Shown here: positions 33,106 through 41,858 of the stretch, in pieces | How positions within the stretch are numbered: the stretch's first letter is position 1 | How the letters are laid out: each line of letters starts with the position of its first letter | Assembly: GCA_947495775.1 (NCBI GenBank) | Contig: CANMAQ010000016.1 | Location: 1-64,000 of the forward strand | Direction of reading: 5' to 3' | Source of the DNA: Jejuia algarum | Lineage (GTDB): Bacteria; Bacteroidota; Bacteroidia; Flavobacteriales; Flavobacteriaceae | DNA length: 64,000 bases | Made by a program: the position numbers and the translations under genes | Notes under the pieces: generated by a model | What the model was told of the DNA's origin: nothing | The model's database searches: none | The model's input: the letters and a program-made list of their open reading frames with translations, nothing else

Positions 33106-34101
33106 TTATTTGGTGAACTGGTATCCAGAAAATTGCTCCAATACCTCGTCGAAAGCCGCAAAAACATCTTCAGAATGATCGCTGGTTACCATTTTCATAC
33201 GGTAGTCTTTAAAATGCGGAATGCCTTTAAAATAATTGGTATAATGGCGGCGGGTTTCAAAAACGCCAAGGGTTTCTCCTTTCCAGTCTATCGCCATTTG
33301 CAAATGTCTGCGCGCAGCTTCTACACGTTCTTCTAGGCTAATAGGTGCTAAATGCGTTCCTGTTTCAAAATAGTGTTTTACCTGTTTAAAAAACCAAGGA
33401 TTACCTATACTGGCACGACCAATCATAGCCCCATCTAAGCCATAATTATCGCGCATATCTACAGCCTTCTCTGGAGTATCTACATCGCCATTACCAAATA
33501 CAGGAATGTGCATACGCGGGTTGTTTTTTACTGCGGCGATAGGTTTCCAATCGGCATCACCTTTATACATCTGCGCTCGGGTTCGCCCATGGATCGAAAT
33601 GGCTTTACAACCTACATCTTGCAAACGTTCTGCAACCTCAACAATTCGTATAGAGTCATGGTCCCAGCCCAAACGGGTTTTTACAGTTATGGGCAAATGG
33701 GTACGTTTCACCATTTCTGCCGTAAGCTTTTCCATAAGGCAAACATCTTTTAAAATGCCTGCACCTGCACCTTTACTCACAACTTTTTTAACGGGACACC
33801 CAAAATTAATATCTATAATATCTGGTTTCGACTCAGCCACAATATCAATAGTTTGCAGCATGCTGTCTAAATTAGCACCAAATATTTGAATGCCCACAGG
33901 GCGCTCTTTTTCATAGATATCTAACTTCATGACGCTTTTCGCAGCATTCCGTATTAAGCCTTCACTAGAGACAAATTCCGTATACACCACATCGGCACCC
34001 TGTTCTTTACATAACGCTCTAAATGGCGGATCACTTACATCTTCCATTGGCGCTAGTAGCAATGGAAAATCGGGCAGTTCTATGTTATCTATCTTTACCA
34101 A
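33106..34101 (-). CDS. dusB: tRNA-dihydrouridine synthase (DusB type)
   Basis: This 331-residue FMN enzyme starts with PLLLAPMEDVSDPPFR, the FMN-binding N-terminus, followed by IDINFGCPVKKV with the catalytic Cys, KTRLGW, and SIHGRTRAQMYKG. It ends with a short helical domain. It reduces uridines in tRNA D-loops. It is a single gene, convergent with the hydrolase gene. Confidence 0.92.
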   Translation of the reverse strand: MVKIDNIELPDFPLLLAPMEDVSDPPFRALCKEQGADVVYTEFVSSEGLIRNAAKSVMKLDIYEKERPVGIQIFGANLDSMLQTIDIVAESKPDIIDINFGCPVKKVVSKGAGAGILKDVCLMEKLTAEMVKRTHLPITVKTRLGWDHDSIRIVEVAERLQDVGCKAISIHGRTRAQMYKGDADWKPIAAVKNNPRMHIPVFGNGDVDTPEKAVDMRDNYGLDGAMIGRASIGNPWFFKQVKHYFETGTHLAPISLEERVEAARRHLQMAIDWKGETLGVFETRRHYTNYFKGIPHFKDYRMKMVTSDHSEDVFAAFDEVLEQFSGYQFTK

Positions 34102-34137
34102 AGTCTTAATTTTAAATGCAAAATTAAGACTTTTTAA
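34101..34137 (-). terminator. Strong hairpin between expansin-like gene and dusB
   Basis: Perfect 12-bp arms AAGTCTTAATTT (34101-34112) and AAATTAAGACTT (34121-34132) are followed by TTTTT on the plus side. It ends the expansin-like mRNA or acts in the dusB leader, since it touches the dusB start codon region. Confidence 0.5.
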
Positions 34138-34167
34138 AAAAGCATGCCGTAACAGGACTATTAAATC

Positions 34168-35085
34168 TTAGTGTTTTACAAGCTTATACGTATGTTTATC
34201 CTCTAGCAGTGTTAAAAAATATAAGCCTTGCTGGTAAGCGCTTAAATCGACTTGAGACGAGACTCCCGTCTTTAATACCCTAAATTGGGCATCTAAAAGT
34301 TGCCAGTGTTTAGGTCCAGACCCTTTAATGGTAACCTTAGATTTGGTAGGATTGGGATAAATTGCACGTGTAGTAAGCGCATCTTGAGTTGCGGTACTTA
34401 GGACTGCCTTCGCAAACTGCTGAGACGTTACGATGGTTTCTTCTTTTATAGAGATACCATTAAAAATTAAAGCCGTACCGTTTATATCTATAGCCCGTAA
34501 TTGCATTGGTGAAGCAATACCATTAGGCGCTACAAAAAAATTGTACAGTTGCCGTTCCATAGCAACCCAATCTCCATTAGCTCCCAAATATTCTAAAGTA
34601 GCAATAGGATACTTAAGATCATACAACTGTATGGCTGTCCAGTATTTAGAAGACCCCTCTTTAAATCTAATTTTTACATTGGTGGTATTAGGGTTTTCTA
34701 CATACTCCCAAGTAATAGGTACACGGCCATTTACCACATCATCTATCATAGCAAAAGCCTCTTGCGTCATATCTACATCGCCTTTTTTACACTCAGGGCA
34801 GCGGTCTACAACCTGTAAAGTTACAGACCCCTTTACACCGTTTACTTTAATGTAACCACCACAAGCAGCAGCAGTATCGTAATCGATAGTATTTAAGGCA
34901 CAATGCAAATAGTCTCCCGCCGCTACAAAAATGGAACAGTTCCCAGAATTACCACCCGCAACCCCTGTATAATAGGTACCCTCACCAGAGTTGATCGTGT
35001 TTTGTGCACTACTGCTTAAAATAACTAAACATAAAACGAATGTTATATGCTTGACAGACTTAATTTTTAGGTGTAAATTTTTCAT
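34168..35085 (-). CDS. Secreted expansin-like protein with T9SS sorting domain
   Basis: The start is ATG 35085; an upstream TTG would add four codons. The protein has 305 residues with a signal peptide (to about 29, SSSAQ). A double-psi beta-barrel expansin D1 domain follows: GEGTYYTG, CSIFVAAGDYLHCALN, ACGGYIKVNG and VVDRCPECKKGDVDM with the key Asp residues. A beta-sandwich cellulose-binding D2-like domain lies at about 125-220, and a T9SS type A sorting tail ends the protein (IYPNPTKSKVTIKG ... LVKH). Expansins loosen plant or bacterial cell-wall polysaccharides without hydrolysis. It is probably displayed on the surface and may open algal cell walls. Confidence 0.8.
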   Translation of the reverse strand: MKNLHLKIKSVKHITFVLCLVILSSSAQNTINSGEGTYYTGVAGGNSGNCSIFVAAGDYLHCALNTIDYDTAAACGGYIKVNGVKGSVTLQVVDRCPECKKGDVDMTQEAFAMIDDVVNGRVPITWEYVENPNTTNVKIRFKEGSSKYWTAIQLYDLKYPIATLEYLGANGDWVAMERQLYNFFVAPNGIASPMQLRAIDINGTALIFNGISIKEETIVTSQQFAKAVLSTATQDALTTRAIYPNPTKSKVTIKGSGPKHWQLLDAQFRVLKTGVSSQVDLSAYQQGLYFLTLLEDKHTYKLVKH

Positions 35086-35178
35086 GAGTTTATGCAATAC
35101 TTGGTTCTAAATAGTTATATATAAATACGTACAAACTGCTGCTTTAGGATGTGAGATATGCATTTTATTGTATTTTAG

Positions 35179-35934
35179 ATGAAAATATTCGCCTTGAATA
35201 TCCCTTTTGAACCTCGTCTTTTTGGCTACGCTATAAACAGCCATCTCATTTTAGAATACTTGGCGTTCTTTATTGGGTTTCGTTATTATGTGTTTTTAAG
35301 GCGCCGTAGCAGCGATACCATTAACACAAACAATAGGCTATCCATTATTCTGGGTGCTGCGCTGGGGGCCTTGGTAGGCTCCAGACTTATTGGTGTTTTA
35401 GAAAATCCAACCGTCGCATTTACAAAAGCACACATCATCCAACTGTTAAATACCAAAACCATTATGGGAGGTCTCTTTGGCGGTTTACTTGGTGTGGAAT
35501 TGTCTAAAAAAATTATAGGCGAAACCACATCTTCTGGAGATCTTTTCACTTTCCCTATTCTATTAGGAATCTTTATTGGCCGAATAGGCTGCTTTTTATC
35601 AGGCACAAACGAATTTACCTATGGAAAAGCCACCACTTTCTTTATGGGTATGGATTTAGGCGATGGGATATTACGTCACCCCACATCTTTATACGAATTG
35701 CTATTTTTAATCGTGTTGTTTACCGCTTTAAAATGGGTGCAGAAACATAAAAACTTGAAAAATGGTGCTCTTTTTAAATGGTTTATGATTCCATACTTCG
35801 GATTTCGTTTTTGCATTGAATTTTTAAAGCCCAATGTGTTTTACCTCTTTGGGTTAAGCACAATTCAAATATTATGTCTAATTTGTTTACTGTATTACAA
35901 GAATTTCATCTTTCAAACTTTAAAAAATGCCTAA
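35179..35934 (+). CDS. Lgt-like integral membrane protein
   Basis: This 251-residue polytopic protein has about seven TM segments and the layout of prolipoprotein diacylglyceryl transferase: MGGLFGGLLGVE (H-G-G-L-like loop), IGRIGCFLSGTNEFTYG (the G-R-x-G-x-F-x-N-x-E-x-x-G signature, altered) and RHPTSLYEL near the C-terminal third. Because signature residues differ and it is fused in operon to a radical SAM enzyme, it is more likely a paralogue acting on another phospholipid reaction than the housekeeping Lgt. It overlaps the next gene by 8 bp. Confidence 0.7.
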   Translation: MKIFALNIPFEPRLFGYAINSHLILEYLAFFIGFRYYVFLRRRSSDTINTNNRLSIILGAALGALVGSRLIGVLENPTVAFTKAHIIQLLNTKTIMGGLFGGLLGVELSKKIIGETTSSGDLFTFPILLGIFIGRIGCFLSGTNEFTYGKATTFFMGMDLGDGILRHPTSLYELLFLIVLFTALKWVQKHKNLKNGALFKWFMIPYFGFRFCIEFLKPNVFYLFGLSTIQILCLICLLYYKNFIFQTLKNA

Positions 35935-37321
35935 TAGACCTTATACATACTACGATTTTACGTTAAGCCTATGTCCAGAATGCCTTAAACGCATAGATGC
36001 CAAAATCATTTTTGAAAATGATAAGGTTTATATGTTGAAACGCTGTAGAGAACATGGCAGTTCTAAAGTGCTTATTGCCGATGATATTGCCTATTACAAA
36101 AATATTAGGAATTATAATAAGCCCAGCGAAACGCCCTATAAGTTCAATACTAAAACCGATTATGGCTGTCCTTACGACTGTGGCTTGTGCCCAGACCACG
36201 AGCAACACTCTTGTCTTACCGTTTTAGAAGTAACAGACCGTTGTAATTTAACCTGCCCCACCTGCTACGCTGGTTCCTCACCTACCTATGGCAGGCACCG
36301 TACTTTAGAAGAGATTAAAACAATGCTAGACACTATAGTGCGCAACGAGAAAGAACCCGATGTTGTACAAATTTCTGGTGGCGAACCCACCATTCACCCA
36401 CAATTTTGGGACATTTTAGACTACGCCAAAACGCTACCCATTCGACACCTTATGCTCAATACAAATGGCATCAAAATAGCTAAGGATTTTGCTTTTGCAG
36501 AACGCCTAAAAACATATGCACCAGATTTTGAAATCTATTTGCAATTCGATTCTTTCGAGGCCTCGGTACTACAAGAATTACGAGGAGCCGATTTAACACG
36601 CATAAGACAACAAGCCTTAGACCATCTTAATAAGCTCAACATATCAACAACATTAGTGGTTACCCTCCAAAAAGATCTAAACGATCATGAAATTGGAAAA
36701 ATTATCGACTACGCCTTACAGCAAAAATGCGTGAGAGGTGTAACCTTTCAACCCACTCAAATTGCAGGGCGCTTAGATAATTTTAATCCAGAAACCGATA
36801 GGATGACACTTACCGAAGTACGTCGAAAGATATTAGAACAAACACAGGTTTTTAACCCAGACGACCTTTTACCTGTCCCCTGTAATCCCGACGCCTTAGT
36901 AATGGGTTACGCGCTAAAATTAGATAATGAAGTGTTTCCACTCACACGTTACATCAACCCTAATGACTTATTAGACAACAGTAAAAACACGATTATTTAT
37001 GAGCAGGATGAAAATTTACACGGTAAAATGATCGAACTTTTTAGCACGGGTAATTCTGTAGAAGTCGCCGAAGAAAACCTTAAAAGCATTATGTGTTGCT
37101 TGCCTAATATAGATGCCCCAAATTTGGGCTACGATAATTTATTTCGTATTATTATCATGCAATTTATTGATGCTTATAACTTTGACGTTCGTGCGGTAAA
37201 AAAATCTTGCGTGCATATTGTCGATAAAGACAATAAGATCATTCCTTTTGAAACTATGAATTTATTCTATCGCGATGACAAAAAGGACTATCTGGAAACG
37301 CTAAGAAATGACATCACTTAA
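35927..37321 (+). CDS. Radical SAM enzyme of the Tes/MJ0619 type
   Basis: This 464-residue protein has an N-terminal Cys-rich region with CPEC (about 17-20), a CREHG element and GCPYDCGLCPDHEQHSC. The radical SAM motif CNLTCPTC (C-x3-C-x2-C, about 101-108) follows, then QISGGEPT. This N-terminal arrangement is typical of MJ0619-like proteins, which include archaeal tetraether synthase (Tes), an enzyme that joins lipid chain ends by carbon-carbon bonds. Its overlap with an Lgt-like gene points to a lipid substrate. Whether it makes membrane-spanning or otherwise coupled lipids here is inference. Confidence 0.75.
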   Translation: MPNRPYTYYDFTLSLCPECLKRIDAKIIFENDKVYMLKRCREHGSSKVLIADDIAYYKNIRNYNKPSETPYKFNTKTDYGCPYDCGLCPDHEQHSCLTVLEVTDRCNLTCPTCYAGSSPTYGRHRTLEEIKTMLDTIVRNEKEPDVVQISGGEPTIHPQFWDILDYAKTLPIRHLMLNTNGIKIAKDFAFAERLKTYAPDFEIYLQFDSFEASVLQELRGADLTRIRQQALDHLNKLNISTTLVVTLQKDLNDHEIGKIIDYALQQKCVRGVTFQPTQIAGRLDNFNPETDRMTLTEVRRKILEQTQVFNPDDLLPVPCNPDALVMGYALKLDNEVFPLTRYINPNDLLDNSKNTIIYEQDENLHGKMIELFSTGNSVEVAEENLKSIMCCLPNIDAPNLGYDNLFRIIIMQFIDAYNFDVRAVKKSCVHIVDKDNKIIPFETMNLFYRDDKKDYLETLRNDIT

Positions 37322-37468
37322 TTTCAATTGCAATAGTGGAGCTGAAATTTGAAGTATGACGCTATATAAAGCATAAAAGCGCAACTCAATTACTCGTCAT
37401 AATAGTGGTTCTATATGCACTTTTGGATTGAAATGTATATAGAAGCATTATTGTATAAAACACATATT

Positions 37469-37681
37469 ATGATACATTTTTTAAGTCCGAATATGAATTT
37501 TGATGGTTTAATTCTACTCATAATTGCCATTATGATAGGACCAGCTATTGTTCTGGCCATTTTGGGATTTATCCTCTCAAAGAAAAACAAAAAAGCCTCT
37601 AAAACCCTTTTTATTTTAGCAGCTGTTTACGTTATTATTAGTTTTGGAGCTTGTGGCGCTATACTTCTAGGGGGTGTGTAG
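37469..37681 (+). CDS. Small two-TM membrane protein (paralogue 1)
   Basis: The start is set at ATG 37469 because from there it aligns end to end with the next gene (MIHFLSPN versus MLFLLNRN). The protein of 70 residues has two TM helices with a short basic loop KKNKKASK between them and IISFGACGAI at the end. Function unknown. Confidence 0.6.
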   Translation: MIHFLSPNMNFDGLILLIIAIMIGPAIVLAILGFILSKKNKKASKTLFILAAVYVIISFGACGAILLGGV

Positions 37682-37702
37682 TTTTATTAAAAACAATTTA
37701 TT

Positions 37703-37906
37703 ATGCTATTTCTATTAAATCGGAATACAAAATACAACGACCTTATCCCTATAGTGTTAGCCATCATGCTAATCCCATCGTTTATAATGGTTGGTATAGC
37801 TTTGCTTTTAAATAAAAAACACAAACAAGCGAAAAAGATACTTTACATCTTAGCCACTGTATATGCCATTATCAGTTTAGGACTTTGCGGTATTGTTATC
37901 TCCTAG
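37703..37906 (+). CDS. Small two-TM membrane protein (paralogue 2)
   Basis: This 67-residue tandem duplicate of the preceding gene, 21 bp away, shares the pattern L-x-x-A-I-M-x-x-P, a basic loop KKHKQAKK, and YAIISLGLCGI. Its 3' end overlaps the convergent DUF4345 gene by 30 bp. Function unknown. Confidence 0.6.
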   Translation: MLFLLNRNTKYNDLIPIVLAIMLIPSFIMVGIALLLNKKHKQAKKILYILATVYAIISLGLCGIVIS

Positions 37907-38287
37907 TTGTTCCTTAAAATGCATACACACCCAAAGACCATAACACCCCAATAACAATTCTCCAAAAGCACCCAACACAAACACCAGAGAAGGCTTACCA
38001 TCTAAAACAAAGCTTAATAATCTACCCAAACCAAGTGCAAGCATAAACACAATATTGCTAACCAAAGCTATTTTTAGATAAGCCTTATAAAACAACCCAA
38101 AACCCCATAATCCTGCAAACCCTAAATACAGTACCATAAACGCTTTAAATGCGTTAAGCATGTCTGTGGTTTTTAGATTTATATCGCATAACACAGTAGG
38201 TTTAAAACCATAAATCAAAGCCACAGGAACGACGATAAACACTGAAATAACAAGGTGTATTTTAACAACAAACGTTAATTTGGTCAT
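37877..38287 (-). CDS. DUF4345 family membrane protein
   Basis: This 136-residue protein has four TM helices. The central AFKAFMVLYLGFAGLWGFG and ALGLGRLLSFVLDGKPS segments fit the DUF4345 family. Role unknown. It is convergent with the small paralogue pair and divergent from lepA. Confidence 0.65.
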   Translation of the reverse strand: MTKLTFVVKIHLVISVFIVVPVALIYGFKPTVLCDINLKTTDMLNAFKAFMVLYLGFAGLWGFGLFYKAYLKIALVSNIVFMLALGLGRLLSFVLDGKPSLVFVLGAFGELLLGCYGLWVCMHFKEQLGDNNTAKS

Positions 38288-38373
38288 ACTTTAAAAGCTT
38301 ATGGCGTTCTTTACCAAAAGTAGTGAAGATTGTTTTAGTACTAAAACGTGCTATGCTTGAATAAAAATTCAGC

Positions 38374-38381
38374 TATATTTG
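38374..38381 (+). promoter_or_regulatory. -7 box of lepA
   Basis: TATATTTG is a perfect TAnnTTTG element, 28 bp before the lepA ATG at 38410. No well-spaced -33 TTG was seen. Confidence 0.55.
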
Positions 38382-38409
38382 CACATTACATTTTGTGTAA
38401 GATTTGTTT

Positions 38410-40206
38410 ATGGAAAAGATTAGAAATTTTTGCATTATTGCGCATATAGATCACGGTAAAAGTACACTTGCAGACCGTTTATTAGATTATACAGGTTCTG
38501 TAACGGCTAGAGAAAAACAAGACCAATTATTGGATAATATGGATTTGGAACGAGAACGTGGGATTACCATTAAATCGCATGCCATCCAAATGGATTATGA
38601 ATACAATGGTGAAAAATACGTTTTAAACCTTATTGACACCCCTGGTCATGTCGATTTCTCTTATGAAGTGTCCCGTTCTATCGCAGCATGTGAAGGTGCC
38701 TTACTTATTGTGGATGCTGCCCAAAGCATACAAGCACAAACAATTTCTAACCTATATCTTGCTTTAGAAAACGATTTGGAAATTATACCTGTTTTAAACA
38801 AGGTCGATTTACCAAGTGCCAATCCAGAAGAAGTTACCGATGATATTGTAGATCTACTAGGTTGCGATCCAGAAGAAGTGATACACGCTAGTGGTAAAAC
38901 AGGCTTTGGTGTCGATAATATTTTAGCTGCTATCATAGAACGTGTGCCAGCACCAAAAGGAGACCCTAACGGCCCTTTGCAAGCTTTAATTTTCGATTCG
39001 GTATACAACACATTTCGTGGTATCGAAACCTATTTTAGAGTCTTTAATGGTGAAATTAAAAAAGGCCAACACATTAAATTTGTAGCGACAGACAACGATT
39101 ATTATGCCGATGAAATTGGGACATTAAAACTGACCCAAGTGGCTAAAAAAACGGTAAAAGCTGGCGATGTGGGCTACCTCATCACAGGAATTAAAACCGC
39201 TAAAGAAGTAAAAGTTGGAGATACCATTACAGATTTCGACAATCCAACAACCAATATTGTAGAAGGTTTTGAAGATGTAAAACCTATGGTATTTGCGGGT
39301 ATCTATCCTGTAGATACCGAAGACTACGAGGATTTACGTGCCTCTATGGAAAAACTACAACTTAACGATGCCTCTTTGGTATTTCAACCTGAAAGTTCGG
39401 CCGCTTTAGGCTTTGGTTTCCGTTGTGGTTTCTTAGGGATGCTGCACATGGAAATTATTCAAGAACGTTTAGAACGTGAGTTTGATATGACGGTGATTAC
39501 CACGGTACCTAACGTGTCTTACCATGCATATACCAACAAGCATCCAGACGAAATTATTATTGTTAATAACCCTTCCGACTTACCAGAACCTTCCACATTA
39601 AACCGCGTAGAAGAGCCTTATATCAAAGCCACCATCATTACCAAAGCCGATTTTGTTGGTAATGTAATGTCTCTATGTATTGAAAAACGTGGTATTATTA
39701 TAAATCAAACCTATTTAACAACAGAACGTGTTGAATTAACTTTTGAAATGCCTCTGGCTGAAATTGTATTTGATTTCTACGACCGTTTAAAAACGGTATC
39801 TAAAGGCTATGCGTCTTTCGATTACCACCCTATTGGGATGAAGCCTTCTAAACTGGTACGTTTAGACATTTTACTTAACGCGCAAACTGTAGATGCGCTT
39901 TCGGCCTTAATACATACTGATAATGCCCAATTTATTGGCCGTAAAATGTGTGAAAAATTAAGAGAGCTTATTCCACGTCAACAATTCGATATTCCTATTC
40001 AAGCTGCTATTGGTGCCAAAATTATTTCTCGTGAAACTATAAAAGCACTACGAAAAGATGTTACCGCAAAATGTTATGGCGGTGATATTTCTCGTAAACG
40101 TAAACTTTTAGAAAAGCAGAAAAAGGGTAAAAAACGCATGAGACAAGTTGGTAATGTGGAAATCCCGCAGCAAGCTTTTATGGCTGTTTTAAAGCTAAAT
40201 GACTAA
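38410..40206 (+). CDS. lepA: Translation factor LepA (EF4)
   Basis: The start is ATG 38410 (MEKIRNF), the usual N-terminus, rather than the TTG two codons earlier. The 598-residue GTPase has AHIDHGKST (P-loop), RERGITIKS (switch I), DTPGHVDF (switch II) and NKVDLP (G4), then EF-G-like domains II, III and V and the LepA C-terminal domain ending KKRMRQVGNVEIPQQAF. It acts on ribosome elongation and initiation/assembly. Single gene. Confidence 0.97.
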   Translation: MEKIRNFCIIAHIDHGKSTLADRLLDYTGSVTAREKQDQLLDNMDLERERGITIKSHAIQMDYEYNGEKYVLNLIDTPGHVDFSYEVSRSIAACEGALLIVDAAQSIQAQTISNLYLALENDLEIIPVLNKVDLPSANPEEVTDDIVDLLGCDPEEVIHASGKTGFGVDNILAAIIERVPAPKGDPNGPLQALIFDSVYNTFRGIETYFRVFNGEIKKGQHIKFVATDNDYYADEIGTLKLTQVAKKTVKAGDVGYLITGIKTAKEVKVGDTITDFDNPTTNIVEGFEDVKPMVFAGIYPVDTEDYEDLRASMEKLQLNDASLVFQPESSAALGFGFRCGFLGMLHMEIIQERLEREFDMTVITTVPNVSYHAYTNKHPDEIIIVNNPSDLPEPSTLNRVEEPYIKATIITKADFVGNVMSLCIEKRGIIINQTYLTTERVELTFEMPLAEIVFDFYDRLKTVSKGYASFDYHPIGMKPSKLVRLDILLNAQTVDALSALIHTDNAQFIGRKMCEKLRELIPRQQFDIPIQAAIGAKIISRETIKALRKDVTAKCYGGDISRKRKLLEKQKKGKKRMRQVGNVEIPQQAFMAVLKLND

Positions 40207-40442
40207 AATAAAGTCTTTTTTCAATAAGATTAGACCTTTTAGAATAGATTAAAAAAGAAGTTACACACGATAAACATATCATAATTAATAATTTACCACC
40301 GTTAGAAACCCTAAGTATAAACCCTAATAATTAGGAGATGGGCAATTAACGCCATCTTATATCTTTTTTCTTTAAAAAGGAAATTTGGTCAAATACGGTT
40401 GATAATATTTTCGTATGTTTATACGCAACGTAAATATTACAA

Positions 40443-41852
40443 ATGAACATTATACACATAAGCGCTGAATGCTTCCCAATTGCCAAGGTTGGAGGCTTAG
40501 CAGATGTTGTAGGAGCATTACCAAAATACCAAAGCAATTCTACTACAAAGGCACAAGTTATCATGCCGTTTTACGATAACGCATTTCGTAAAACTAATAG
40601 CTTTAAAAGCATTTATAAATCTGAGCTCTATTTAGGGGACCGCAGTTTTAATTTTGAAGTTCGCATCCTAGATAAAGCTCCTTTAGATTTCGATATTTTT
40701 TTTATTGATGTTCCTGAACTTTTGTTTAAAGATTATGTGTATTCTTCTGAAGATACCGAGCGTTTTTTAGCATTCCAAATTGCAACATTAGATTGGATGC
40801 TTACTTGGGAAAATGCGCCTTGTATTATACATTGTCATGACCACCATACAGGGTTAATTCCTTTTATGCTTCAAGAAAGTCATGCTTACGCTAGCTTAAA
40901 AAACGTACCAAATATCCTTACGATACACAATGCCCAATACCAAGGCGGCTTCTCGCATGAGCTTGTACATCTTATTCCTGATTTTAACTTCGATCATGTG
41001 GGCTTATTAGATTGGAACGGGATGGTAAACCCTCTGGCTGCCGCTATAAAATGTGCTTGGAAAGTGACCACAGTATCACCAAGCTACATGGAAGAATTAA
41101 AAATTAAAGCCAATGGCCTAGAAGGATTATTACGTGAAGAAAGTAGTAAATGTTCTGGAATCCTAAATGGTATTGATTGGAACGTATGGAATCCCGAAAC
41201 AGATCCAGCTCTCATTAAAAATTACACGATTAACACTATCGATTCTGGTAGAGCTGCGAATAAGAAATACTTATGCGACCGGTTTAACCTAGACTTTAAT
41301 AAACCTCTTTTTGGTTTTATAGGGCGACTCGTTTATGAAAAAGGATCTGATTTGTTTCCTGAAGTTATTAGAGAAAGCCTAAAACAAACCACACATTCCA
41401 TGCTATTACTAGGTTCTGGTAATGCTGCCCAAGAAGCCGAGTTTGAACATTTAAAAACCGAATTTGAAGGCAGCTACAATGCTTTTATTGGATACGACGA
41501 ACAGTTATCTCATATCGTATATGGTGGTGCCGATTTTCTATTAATGCCTTCTCGTGTAGAACCCTGCGGGTTAAACCAGCTTTACTGTTTACGCTACGGT
41601 ACTATTCCCATAGTTAGAAGCATAGGTGGTTTAAAAGACACCGTTACAGACCTATCAGAAACTAACGGGTTTGGTATTTGTCATGAAAACGTAGACGCTT
41701 TAGAAATAAAAACAGCTATAGATAGAGGTATCGCACTTTATAACACTACAGAAAAATTCAATGCCATACGCAAACAGATCATGGAAATAGACCACTCGTG
41801 GAATGTTTCAGCTGAAAAATATACAAACTTATACAAATCAACAACAAACTAG
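40443..41852 (+). CDS. glgA: Glycogen synthase
   Basis: This 469-residue GT5 enzyme begins MNIIHISAECFPIAKVGGLADVV, carrying the ADP-glucose-binding K-x-G-G-L motif. It has HCHDHHTG and TIHNAQYQG in the N-domain and SRVEPCGLNQLYCLRYG, the C-terminal nucleotide-sugar site. It extends alpha-1,4-glucan from ADP-glucose. It is the first of three glg genes with 6-bp and 3-bp spacings. Confidence 0.93.
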   Translation: MNIIHISAECFPIAKVGGLADVVGALPKYQSNSTTKAQVIMPFYDNAFRKTNSFKSIYKSELYLGDRSFNFEVRILDKAPLDFDIFFIDVPELLFKDYVYSSEDTERFLAFQIATLDWMLTWENAPCIIHCHDHHTGLIPFMLQESHAYASLKNVPNILTIHNAQYQGGFSHELVHLIPDFNFDHVGLLDWNGMVNPLAAAIKCAWKVTTVSPSYMEELKIKANGLEGLLREESSKCSGILNGIDWNVWNPETDPALIKNYTINTIDSGRAANKKYLCDRFNLDFNKPLFGFIGRLVYEKGSDLFPEVIRESLKQTTHSMLLLGSGNAAQEAEFEHLKTEFEGSYNAFIGYDEQLSHIVYGGADFLLMPSRVEPCGLNQLYCLRYGTIPIVRSIGGLKDTVTDLSETNGFGICHENVDALEIKTAIDRGIALYNTTEKFNAIRKQIMEIDHSWNVSAEKYTNLYKSTTN

Positions 41853-41858
41853 TATAAA

